6,741 nucleotides of DNA, from assembly GCA_964626495.1 (NCBI GenBank), contig CAZVFT010000106.1, positions 1 through 6,741 on the forward strand, written 5' to 3'. Positions within the stretch are counted from its first letter, which is position 1. Each line of letters starts with the position of its first letter. Below the pieces are notes generated by a model that saw nothing but the letters and a program-made list of their open reading frames with translations, was not told the origin of the DNA and ran no database searches. Below, piece after piece: positions 1 to 5,056 of this stretch. The DNA is from JACNLN01 sp964626495. Lineage in GTDB: Bacteria; Fidelibacterota; Marinisomatia; Marinisomatales; CAZVFT01. Position numbers and translations under genes: made by a program.

Positions 1-43
1 AAGGATATATCGGACACTCGAATCTCTGATTCTTTTCGCAGAC

Positions 44-88
44 CCTGCCTGCCCGATAAGTGTCAGGCGGGCCTGACCATCTGGCAGG
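44..88. repeat. GC-rich palindromic element
   Basis: The outer arms CCTGCC (44-49) and GGCAGG (83-88) pair. Inside lies a perfect 7-bp hairpin, GTCAGGC (62-68) and GCCTGAC (71-77) with a 2-nt loop. Alternative pairings also exist between GCCTG (48-52) and CAGGC (64-68). It is much more GC-rich than the surrounding sequence and shares the CCTGCC/GGCGGG vocabulary with the hairpin at 385-413, which suggests a dispersed intergenic repeat family. Confidence 0.6.
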
Positions 89-262
89 TTTATTGGGAAG
101 GGGGGCATTCTGCTCCTGGTGATCGAATCACAAGGCGGGGTGGCCCTCTCTTCCCTTTTACTCTTCATTTCTTTAATCTTTACTCTTTTCAACCTGCTTT
201 TGCAACATAAAGCTATACATATAAGGCGGGTGGGCAAGTCTGTTTGAAGCCCTGCTTCTAGG

Positions 263-297
263 AATTCCTCTCTCCGCCAGCCGGCGGAAGAGGAATT
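263..297. repeat. Long near-perfect hairpin
   Basis: The left arm 263-278 pairs with the right arm 283-297: AATTCCTC continues into TCCGCC on the left, and GGCGGA into AGGAATT on the right, with one bulged base and a 4-nt loop (AGCC). A T run follows on the + strand (296-299), but it is partly inside the stem and no gene lies upstream on that strand, so a terminator role is not supported. It is separated by only two bases from the three-way-junction element at 300-354. Confidence 0.65.
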
Positions 298-299
298 TT

Positions 300-354
300 A
301 CCCTGTGGAATCTCCGACCAGTCGGAGAAAATCGCAGATTTTATTCCATAGGGT
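300..354. repeat. Palindrome folding as a three-way junction
   Basis: The outer arms ACCCTGTGGAAT (300-311) and ATTCCATAGGGT (343-354) pair at 11 of 12 positions. Everything between them is taken up by two perfect hairpins: CTCCGAC/GTCGGAG (312-318 with 321-327, 2-nt loop) and AAAATC/GATTTT (328-333 with 337-342, 3-nt loop). No base is left unpaired at the junction. Such exact packing is not expected by chance and suggests a folded DNA or RNA mobile repeat (REP- or MITE-like). The family is not one I can name. Confidence 0.7.
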
Positions 355-384
355 GAAGGAGAGGGTGATCTTTTCTCTTCCCTG

Positions 385-413
385 CCCGCCCTCATTCTTC
401 GTGAGCAGGCGGG
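385..413. repeat. GC-rich bulged hairpin
   Basis: CCCGCC (385-390) pairs with GGCGGG (408-413), and CTCA (391-394) pairs with TGAG (402-405). There is a 2-nt bulge on the right side and a 7-nt loop. It uses the same CCTGCC/GGCGGG sequence words as the element at 44-88. Confidence 0.5.
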
Positions 414-614
414 TCAGCAGTTTCTTCGCAACAAAAACGACTCGAGTTTTGGTAAGATTGAATCTGACTCACATTGGACAACTCTGGTATAAATGGAATC
501 CAGGTACGCATTATTGTGATGAGCCTAAAAAATAAAGTGATTAGTATATCCCTTGGTTCTAAAATTCGTTTTGCGGATTACCATTCAGTGTTTTATAAAA
601 TTAAGCAACTTAAC

Positions 615-628
615 CCCGCAAATGCGGG
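615..628. repeat. Short perfect hairpin
   Basis: CCCGCA (615-620) and TGCGGG (623-628) form a 6-bp perfect inverted repeat. On the + strand a short T run follows about 11 bases later, too distant for a confident intrinsic terminator, and no + strand gene precedes it. Confidence 0.4.
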
Positions 629-685
629 ATTGATGAATTTTTCTGGTATACCAACATCGTTTCATCGATAAGTAAATAGATTACT

Positions 686-1720
686 CTATTCACTTCCTGT
701 ATATATCGTCCGTATTGGAAATGGGATGTTAATTCCCTCCTTATCATAGCGCTTTTTAAGCCGTTTTATAAATTCGTGTTGAACCATTAATCCACCATCA
801 AAATCTTTTGCCAGCAGTTTTACCCTGAAATCAATGCTGGATTCTCCAAAATTCAGAAATACGAGAGAGGGTTCGCTATTCGTTATTCCGCCACCCACTT
901 CTTTCAATACTTCCCGTGCTACTTCGAGAGTTACCTTTTCTACGTGCTCCAGGTCGCTGTCGTAACTTACTCCGCAGCGTACCCTCATTGCTACATCCTG
1001 CACGGGATAGTTGTAATTCGTTACCATTGCAGTGGACAGGTTAGAATTCGGGATAATAATCAGATTATTCAAACGATCCCGAATAGCGGTATTTCTCCAG
1101 GAGATATTTTCTACCGTTCCTTTCTCCCCGCTTTCCAGTGAGATCAAATCTCCCGGCTTCATTTTTTTAGAAATCAGAATATGAAGTCCGGCAAAAACAT
1201 CAGAAAGAGTATCCTTCAATGCCAATGATATAGCCAATCCTCCCACACCTAGAGCTGTCAATGCAGGAGTTATAGAAATTCCGAGGGTTTGGAAAATCAT
1301 CAGAAGACCGATAGTTATGATTACAATCCGTATGAGGTTATTGAACATGGTTGTGGATGGAAAAGCTCCTCCCGTTTTTTCGGAGTAGAGCTTCAGCAAT
1401 TCTATCGCAATCTTCGAAATAGCAATAGTCAGGGAAAGAATAAAAATAACGAAAATAAAAATCCGAAAACCGTGTTCCAGCTCAGCAGATATTGAAAGGG
1501 AATCAATAGCAAAATATAATCCTCCAAGAACAAACCAGAGTAAAACTGATTTTCCTATGGCTCTCAGTATGATATCATCGCCTTTCCATGAGGTTTTTTC
1601 AGAAAGACGTAAAAGTCGGAAATGAACTACCTTTTTGAAAATTACCCCAAGAATAACGGAAATAATAAAAATACCGATAAAAATGAAATATGGCATTACA
1701 GCTTCCAAATTGAACTTCAT
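686..1720 (-). CDS. MscS-family mechanosensitive ion channel
   Basis: This is a 344-residue inner-membrane channel of the small-conductance mechanosensitive family, which opens under membrane tension to release solutes after hypo-osmotic shock. Hydrophobic helices lie at about residues 8-29, 54-71, 86-108 and 128-146. They are followed by the pore-lining helix (about 151-183), which has the family's Gly/Ala-rich pattern GVGGLAISLALKDTL and then GLHIL. The cytoplasmic beta domain follows, with GTVENISWRNT (201-211) and the conserved PNSNL (224-228). The C-terminal alpha/beta domain ends in the hallmark IPFPIRTIY (332-340). The helix count and length resemble the YnaI/YbdG-like branch more than the three-helix E. 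coli MscS (286 residues), so I give no symbol. The start is supported by AGGAGG at 1725-1730 (minus strand), 4 bases from the ATG. It is isolated by non-coding DNA on both sides and is probably monocistronic. The family call is firm. Confidence 0.95.
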   Translation of the reverse strand: MKFNLEAVMPYFIFIGIFIISVILGVIFKKVVHFRLLRLSEKTSWKGDDIILRAIGKSVLLWFVLGGLYFAIDSLSISAELEHGFRIFIFVIFILSLTIAISKIAIELLKLYSEKTGGAFPSTTMFNNLIRIVIITIGLLMIFQTLGISITPALTALGVGGLAISLALKDTLSDVFAGLHILISKKMKPGDLISLESGEKGTVENISWRNTAIRDRLNNLIIIPNSNLSTAMVTNYNYPVQDVAMRVRCGVSYDSDLEHVEKVTLEVAREVLKEVGGGITNSEPSLVFLNFGESSIDFRVKLLAKDFDGGLMVQHEFIKRLKKRYDKEGINIPFPIRTIYTGSE

Positions 1721-1796
1721 ATATCCTCCTACAATTTGACCAAATTTAATATTACTCTCTTACAAATTCTAAATTTGTTTTGGATTAAAATGCCTA

Positions 1797-1853
1797 TCCG
1801 GCTCCTGACGGATTGTACTCCTAAAAGCTCTAAAGATGTTTTTGAGTAAAATG
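1797..1853. repeat. 57-bp palindromic repeat, copy A
   Basis: It is identical to the copy at 2151-2207 at 54 of 57 positions. The differences are CC versus TT at the 8th and 9th bases and T versus G near the end. The unit is itself an imperfect palindrome: ATTGTACTCC (1812-1821) pairs with the G/A-rich end near 1844-1853, with further pairing inside. Upstream, 1778-1796 matches the sequence that follows copy B (TTTTGGA-TAAAATGCCT), so the true unit is probably about 62 bp and can occur in tandem. Confidence 0.7.
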
Positions 1854-2145
1854 ATGAAGCATAGCGGAATCATTTTTTAACTACAGACATTCCTTTTACG
1901 TCGTTTACGCTATCCTACCTTGATTAATTCATCAGCCACCAAGAACACGAAGATACTCGAAGAAGAAAAGACAAAATGAAGGGAATATTAAATTTGCAAA
2001 AAATATGTGCAAAAATCCTTGTAACTATCTTGTTTAATACCTTTTGTGAGTTTTGTACTTTTTTGTTGCGAATAATCTAGGCTAAACATAACCAATATTA
2101 TTCTGCTCATTTAACGTTGCACAATGATTACACTTCGTTTCATCA
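1852..2145. mobile_element. Candidate degenerate MITE-like segment
   Basis: The ends 1852-1874 and 2123-2145 are inverted repeats of each other at 18 of 23 positions (TGATGAA...AATCATT). The segment sits between the two 57-bp repeats. It carries no transposase or other open frame of note. The interior includes a CCACCAAGAACACGAAG-like stretch near its left third. I infer a non-autonomous element or nested insertion. The inverted ends could instead be a common intergenic motif occurring twice. Confidence 0.35.
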
Positions 2146-2150
2146 CTGTG

Positions 2151-2207
2151 TCCGGCTTTTGACGGATTGTACTCCTAAAAGCTCTAAAGATGTTTTGGAG
2201 TAAAATG
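2151..2207. repeat. 57-bp palindromic repeat, copy B
   Basis: This is the second copy of the 1797-1853 repeat in the same orientation, offset by 354 bases, with 54 of 57 bases shared. Here the GGAGTA arm is intact (GTTTTGGAGTAAAATG, 2192-2207) and pairs better with TACTCC (2170-2175) than in copy A. It is followed by TGTCCGGTTCC, the beginning of a further unit that is then lost. Confidence 0.7.
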
Positions 2208-2231
2208 CCTGTCCGGTTCCTAATTCTTTCA

Positions 2232-2302
2232 CCGTCAGCGACCCCCGATGTCGTTCAGTAAACTTCCATTTTAATTAAATTGTTAATAGGGGTCACCGAC
2301 GG
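2232..2302. repeat. Inverted repeat downstream of lipoprotein gene
   Basis: CCGTCAGCGACCCC (2232-2245) and GGGGTCACCGACGG (2289-2302) are inverted repeats at 12 of 14 positions, separated by a 43-base AT-rich spacer. It starts 16 bases past the stop codon of the minus-strand lipoprotein gene, so it could act as a 3'-end stem or transcription barrier. The long spacer and lack of a T-tract make it unlike a classical intrinsic terminator. Confidence 0.5.
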
Positions 2303-2318
2303 ATATGAAGTGTTTGAG

Positions 2319-3845
2319 CTACTTTTTTCGCATCCAGACAATACTGCCATCTCGGTAAAGGCGTTCAACACTCAATTTACCTTCCTTATTCAATTCCCTC
2401 TCAAGTAGTGGAATATCAAAATAGTAAAGCACTTCTTTTTGAAGTGAACCATTTTCATAATAATGAAATTCTACCCCGTGTTTTTTCTCCCCTTCGTAGT
2501 CAACTTCTAAAGACCTCATCCCGTTTTTATGAGTTTTGGTAATAACTCTATGATCACTTCGCCATCTGTCTACCTTCTCGACCCTTCGATTATGTTTATC
2601 CCACAGAATCTCCCATCCTCTATCACCAGTAAGATAAACTTTTACTCTCTTATGATTGCCATTAGGGTAAAACTCTTTCTCGATATACAGCTTATCAAAG
2701 ATAAAGATATAATCACGAATTAACCTCCCGCTGGGATTCCATGTTATTTGATGCCCGTTCATTTTCCCCTTCTCATAATCCGTTTCAGACTGGATGCGAC
2801 CGGTAGCATAATAATACTTTTTCAATATGCCGTGTTTTTGACCATTCACATAGGGGACTTCCAAATATTTCACCCCGGTTCCAAGCCAGTATTTGCATGT
2901 GCCATAAATAATACCCTGCTTGTAATGTTCCTCGCGTTCCAACGGACCATGCTCGTACCATTTCCTTATCCTACCATCTCGTTTTCCAAGATGATATTCC
3001 TCCTCCTTTCTGAGTTGATCTCTAGAATACCAGTGGCGAACCATCCCGTCTAATTTCCCATTTTTATACACTTTCTGAGAATCTGGAACAGCATCCATCC
3101 CCCACCAAATCCACTCACCGTGTGGCAACTCATCCTTATATGATTTAACAAACCACCTTTTTCCATTTGAGTGCCAACGTGTATATTTAACAACCATCTC
3201 CTCTCTGTAAACCTTTTGTGAATCGGGAACTCCCTCTTTGTTCCACCATGTCCATCTCCCCTCCCGACGATCCTGTTTGTAAGATTGTTTTGTCTGAAGT
3301 CCACCATTCTTATGCCAGATGATTACATTGCCATCTAACTGACCAAATTGGTATACCTTCAGAGAATCAGGAATAGCATCTTCTCCCCACCATCTCCATA
3401 TGCCATGAGGCAAACTGTTTCTGTAGCATTTCACCACTCGTCTTTGACCATTTGGGTACCACCTTGTATATTTGACGACAGATGCTTTTTTATACACCTT
3501 CTGAGAATCAGGAATCCCGCTCTCATTCCACCAGGTCCATTTCCCATCTGGAACATCTTGTTTATAAAATTGCTCCTGCCGTATTTGACCTTGTGTATCC
3601 CAGATTATCCGCCGGACAATGTGACGACCGGATTTGTACCAAGTCTCTTCTGCTCGTAGACCGTTTGGATGAAAAGTAATTTCTCTTACAACAGTAGAAC
3701 CAATGATGCCTTTGCGATAATATATCTCCTTTTTAACACCAACTCCCGAAGTCTGTCTCACCATCATCTGAGAACTACAGCTCCACGTACCTAAATAAAA
3801 AAACAGGAGGTAAGGGAAATATTTTTTACACAGTTTCATTAACAT
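2319..3845 (-). CDS. YwqK-like MORN_2-repeat lipoprotein
   Basis: This is a 508-residue, probably surface- or periplasm-exposed protein built almost wholly of short beta-hairpin repeats (pattern: Y..G...G.W..W...G, K..Y..G...G). These match the MORN_2 / YwqK family (COG2849). The N-terminus has a basic start, a hydrophobic run (about 10-20) and TWSC with Cys23, an atypical but plausible lipobox for FCB-type bacteria. Residues 94-188 and 189-283 are a tandem duplication, each with two copies of a WW....(G/A)(I/V)PDS-KVY module; the rest is more divergent repeats. Function is unknown. The family is often labelled 'antitoxin component YwqK' after the Bacillus gene, but no YwqJ-like toxin is visible here, so I do not infer immunity. 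The chosen ATG has a weak GAGAAG upstream; Met3 is an alternative start. It lies 67 bases after vapC, same strand. Confidence 0.85.
   Translation of the reverse strand: MLMKLCKKYFPYLLFFYLGTWSCSSQMMVRQTSGVGVKKEIYYRKGIIGSTVVREITFHPNGLRAEETWYKSGRHIVRRIIWDTQGQIRQEQFYKQDVPDGKWTWWNESGIPDSQKVYKKASVVKYTRWYPNGQRRVVKCYRNSLPHGIWRWWGEDAIPDSLKVYQFGQLDGNVIIWHKNGGLQTKQSYKQDRREGRWTWWNKEGVPDSQKVYREEMVVKYTRWHSNGKRWFVKSYKDELPHGEWIWWGMDAVPDSQKVYKNGKLDGMVRHWYSRDQLRKEEEYHLGKRDGRIRKWYEHGPLEREEHYKQGIIYGTCKYWLGTGVKYLEVPYVNGQKHGILKKYYYATGRIQSETDYEKGKMNGHQITWNPSGRLIRDYIFIFDKLYIEKEFYPNGNHKRVKVYLTGDRGWEILWDKHNRRVEKVDRWRSDHRVITKTHKNGMRSLEVDYEGEKKHGVEFHYYENGSLQKEVLYYFDIPLLERELNKEGKLSVERLYRDGSIVWMRKK
2997..3566 (-). repeat. 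Two 95-codon tandem repeats inside lipoprotein gene
   Basis: The first unit is 3566-3282 (residues 94-188) and the second 3281-2997 (residues 189-283). Shared landmarks are YKQD, WTWWN, GVPDSQKVY / GIPDSQKVY, VVKYTRW, LPHG-W-WWG and A(I/V)PDS-KVY, in the same order and spacing with no insertions. Each unit has two ~47-residue halves, so the array probably grew by duplication of a duplicated half. Confidence 0.8.
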
Positions 3846-3912
3846 TGATTCACTTCTCTGTTATAACTCTCTTCTGTTGCAACAATATATTTTTTGAGGA
3901 ATTGTTTGATCA

Positions 3913-4296
3913 CTATACTAAGATTAAGCCCGGAACTAATTCAAAATGTTTATCCGCTGTTGCGAGTGGAATTCCGTATTCCAATGCTGAAGCAGCAATC
4001 CATATATCATTTGTTGGGATTAATTTCCCAGTTTTTTTCAATGTTTTATATATGTTACTATAATGTTCAGTAGTTTTTTCACAAATAGTACATATTACAA
4101 CTCGTGACGAATCTAAAAATTCATACAACTGTTCACGATTTCGTTTTAATTGAGTTCCTGTTTTAAACCCGGATAGCAATTCACCAATAACAATCACACT
4201 TAAATAAACGGTCGATGCTGATTGTAATATATCTATTGCTTTAGGGTCACCTATCATTGCCGAACTGTAAATATTAGTATCTATATGAATATCCAT
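3913..4296 (-). CDS. vapC: PIN-domain ribonuclease toxin, VapC family
   Basis: This is a 127-residue PIN-domain toxin, a Mg2+-dependent RNase expected to be held inactive by the antitoxin encoded just upstream. The four PIN acidic residues are all present: D6 in IDTN, E39 in GELLSG, D97 in PTNDIWIAA and D115 in TADKHF. The length is typical for the family. I choose the ATG at 4296 because its A is shared with the TAA stop of the antitoxin (TAATG), the usual translational coupling in TA operons. A GTG at 4305 would add three residues (MAI) and cannot be excluded. The catalytic set is intact, so the toxin is predicted active. Its RNA target cannot be told from sequence. The 67-base gap after it precedes the lipoprotein gene and contains a TGTTGCAACA palindrome but no clear terminator. 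Confidence 0.93.
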   Translation of the reverse strand: MDIHIDTNIYSSAMIGDPKAIDILQSASTVYLSVIVIGELLSGFKTGTQLKRNREQLYEFLDSSRVVICTICEKTTEHYSNIYKTLKKTGKLIPTNDIWIAASALEYGIPLATADKHFELVPGLILV

Positions 4297-4556
4297 TATT
4301 GCCACAGCTCTAAATCTATTTTTTCAAAATCCTTCTGTGTTTCCTGGAATTCTTCATAGTCATCCTCACTCCATGTCCCGAAAAGGTAATCCAAATCATG
4401 ATATTTCTTAGTATGAACATGTGATTTATCTAAGCCTGTCACCTTTTTTAACATTTTAATAATCCATTGATTCACACTCATTGACTCAGCCTTTGCGGTT
4501 GCTTTCAACTTTGAACCTAATTCCTCATCGATGCCTCGAATTGTAAATGTTTTCAT
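4296..4556 (-). CDS. vapB: Ribbon-helix-helix antitoxin, VapB-like
   Basis: This is an 86-residue antitoxin. The N-terminal TFTIRGI strand (3-9) and the helices around 10-24 and 28-39 (SMSVNQWIIKML) form a ribbon-helix-helix DNA-binding domain related to the Arc/FitA/CopG type. The acidic, aromatic C-terminus (DLDYLFGTWSEDDYEEF, 54-70) is the usual toxin-wrapping tail. The frame stays open upstream to 4682, but the start at 4556 is chosen because GGGAG lies 5 bases before it, the RHH strand begins there, and the extra residues (hydrophobic, Cys-rich) look untranslated and overlap the promoter. By analogy with the family, the VapB-VapC complex should repress its own promoter; the direct repeats at 4585-4616 are a suitable operator. 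Confidence 0.9.
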   Translation of the reverse strand: MKTFTIRGIDEELGSKLKATAKAESMSVNQWIIKMLKKVTGLDKSHVHTKKYHDLDYLFGTWSEDDYEEFQETQKDFEKIDLELWQ

Positions 4557-4584
4557 AGTTTCTCCCATAGTTTTATTTACTGAT

Positions 4585-4616
4585 ATCACATTGCATTCAC
4601 AATATAGTTTCACAAT
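4585..4616 (-). promoter_or_regulatory. Candidate VapB operator (three direct repeats)
   Basis: Read on the minus strand, ATTGTGAA occurs twice exactly (4616-4609 and 4603-4596) and a third relaxed copy AATGTGAT follows (4592-4585). Spacings are 13 and 11 bases, close to one helical turn. The repeats overlap the predicted -10 box and the spacer of the vapBC promoter, as expected for an autoregulated RHH antitoxin. Confidence 0.5.
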
Positions 4617-4692
4617 TACTAAAATACAAGAAAAATAAAATATAGGAGGTATAATGACATCTTTCTTACCTGACCTATTCATCAGCTTTTAA
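4597..4692 (+). promoter_or_regulatory. Divergent + strand promoter, strong RBS and 12-codon frame
   Basis: On the + strand TTCACA (near 4596-4601) and TAAAAT (4620-4625) are 18 bases apart. Close downstream is a perfect Shine-Dalgarno AGGAGGT (4644-4650) and then ATG (4654) opening a 12-codon frame (MTSFLPDLFISF) that stops at 4692. The match to a ribosome-binding site is the best in this intergenic region and points away from vapBC. It may be a leader peptide, the relic start of a lost gene, or a driver of transcription into the structured RNA at 4787-4928. No homologue is recognised. Confidence 0.35.
4601..4629 (-). promoter_or_regulatory. Candidate sigma70-type promoter of vapBC
   Basis: On the minus strand TTGTAT (4629-4624) is followed after exactly 17 bases by TATATT (4606-4601). 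The expected start point is around 4594, giving a leader of roughly 40 bases before the vapB ATG at 4556. Confidence 0.5.
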
Positions 4693-4739
4693 TATTTGTG
4701 AACAAGTCATACTAATGTTTGGATTACTATCGACGATAA

Positions 4740-4786
4740 AACGTAAATATGTAAAACGTAAACGCTATCAATTAAATATTTACGTT
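4740..4786. repeat. Perfect 11-bp inverted repeat
   Basis: AACGTAAATAT (4740-4750) and ATATTTACGTT (4776-4786) are perfect complements with a 25-base loop that contains two further ACGTAAA-like words. The right arm ends exactly where the GC-rich structured block starts. It could be a subterminal hairpin of an IS200/IS605-type element or an unrelated AT-rich stem. Confidence 0.5.
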
Positions 4787-4928
4787 GCCTCGGCATGGGT
4801 CTCCCCGTGGGACGTGTACGACCAGGGTCCTAGCCGTTCCGGCAACGGCTCAGCCCGTTGGGCGTTACACCCAGAGGGAGAGGCCCTACGGCGAGCCTTA
4901 CATAATTACATAGTGTTATGCCTGCCTG
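4787..4928 (+). ncRNA. Candidate orphan omega-RNA (HEARO-type)
   Basis: This sharply bounded GC-rich block lies inside AT-rich DNA and folds on the + strand as a multi-branch RNA. GGTC (4798-4801) pairs with GACC (4820-4823) and encloses TCCC/GGGA (4802-4805, 4809-4812). AGGGTCCT (4824-4831) pairs with AGGCCCT (4881-4887) with one bulge, enclosing AGCCGTT/AACGGCT (4832-4838, 4844-4850), GCCC/GGGC (4853-4856, 4860-4863) and a competing TGGG/CCCA helix (4859-4862, 4870-4873). CTCG (4789-4792) can close with CGAG (4892-4895). The architecture and words such as GCCCGTTGGGCGTTACACCC agree with my memory of HEARO RNAs, now known as omega-RNAs that guide IscB nucleases. I could not run the covariance model. 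No IscB is encoded nearby, which is known for stand-alone members. GTGAAA directly follows at 4929-4934. The block boundaries are approximate. Another structured RNA or a group II intron fragment remains possible. Confidence 0.5.
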
Positions 4929-5045
4929 GTGAAATGTGGAATGGAGTGGAACTATTTCTACAGGGATTTCTCTATCTATAATTATTTCTGCACTTAGTTC
5001 ATTTAGTACGTTCGCTAATGAATTATTAAGGCTAAAAGATATCAT
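4929..5045 (-). pseudogene. Small hypothetical frame interrupted by the RNA element
   Basis: An ATG at 5045, 11 bases past the comM stop, opens a frame of 39 codons (MISFSLNNSL... to ...PLHSTFH) before it runs into the GC-rich RNA block; it then continues as low-plausibility sequence to a stop at 4830. The segment before the block looks protein-like (amphipathic, with EIIIDREIPVEIV). The REIPV portion has a faint resemblance to the GxxExxY family, too short to trust. There is only a weak GAAAG before the ATG, so translation would depend on coupling to comM. It may be the 5' part of a gene broken by insertion of the RNA element, or not a gene at all. Confidence 0.3.
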
Positions 5046-5056
5046 CTTTCATTGAA

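Larger units (their letters stand above)
1..685. other. Non-coding region with palindrome cluster
   Basis: No credible gene is visible on either strand. Open frames here run straight through perfect inverted repeats, have no ribosome-binding site and resemble nothing I recognise. The left two thirds (about 44-413) is a series of GC-rich inverted repeats listed separately; the remainder is AT-richer and holds one further hairpin at 615-628. On the minus strand the region follows the 3' end of the MscS-family gene. A weak AT-rich inverted repeat (AATAGA 675-680 / TCTATT 685-690, 4-nt loop) overlaps that gene's stop codon but has no clear T-tract, so I do not call it a terminator. Confidence 0.7.
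1721..2318. other. Non-coding region with repeats
   Basis: No supportable gene is present on either strand. It contains a small inverted repeat in the mscS leader (ACAAATT 1762-1768 / AATTTGT 1772-1778), two 57-bp repeats (1797-1853, 2151-2207), a segment between them with imperfect inverted ends, and an inverted repeat at 2232-2302. Around 1937-1970 the sequence resembles the CCACCAAG-ACACGAAG type of foldback sequence common in environmental genomes. About 2045-2085 reads as a very degraded complementary half. Confidence 0.65.

Noticed and set aside
305..671. Two overlapping + strand frames (76 and 65 codons)
   Set aside because: The first runs through a perfect three-way-junction palindrome and a second hairpin; neither has a Shine-Dalgarno site or recognisable protein features.
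2319..3845. Reading the YwqK-like protein as an antitoxin belonging to the neighbouring vapBC
   Set aside because: The VapC toxin already has its RHH antitoxin overlapping it. The YwqK label comes from an unrelated Bacillus system, and this protein looks exported.
4557..4682. A longer antitoxin starting at 4682
   Set aside because: The added 42 residues are hydrophobic and Cys-containing, cover the predicted promoter and operator, and the GGGAG site fits the start at 4556.
4857..4867. Integron attC-like GTTGGGC-GTTA
   Set aside because: It fits the R' consensus GTTRRRY, but I find no matching RYYYAAC arm at a suitable distance; the word is explained by the local RNA stems.
4715..4981. An 88-codon + strand frame across the structured RNA block
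   Set aside because: Most of it translates the base-paired RNA island, composition changes abruptly at the block edges, and there is no ribosome-binding site. The basic start (IKRKYVKRKRY) is an effect of repeated AACGTAAA words.
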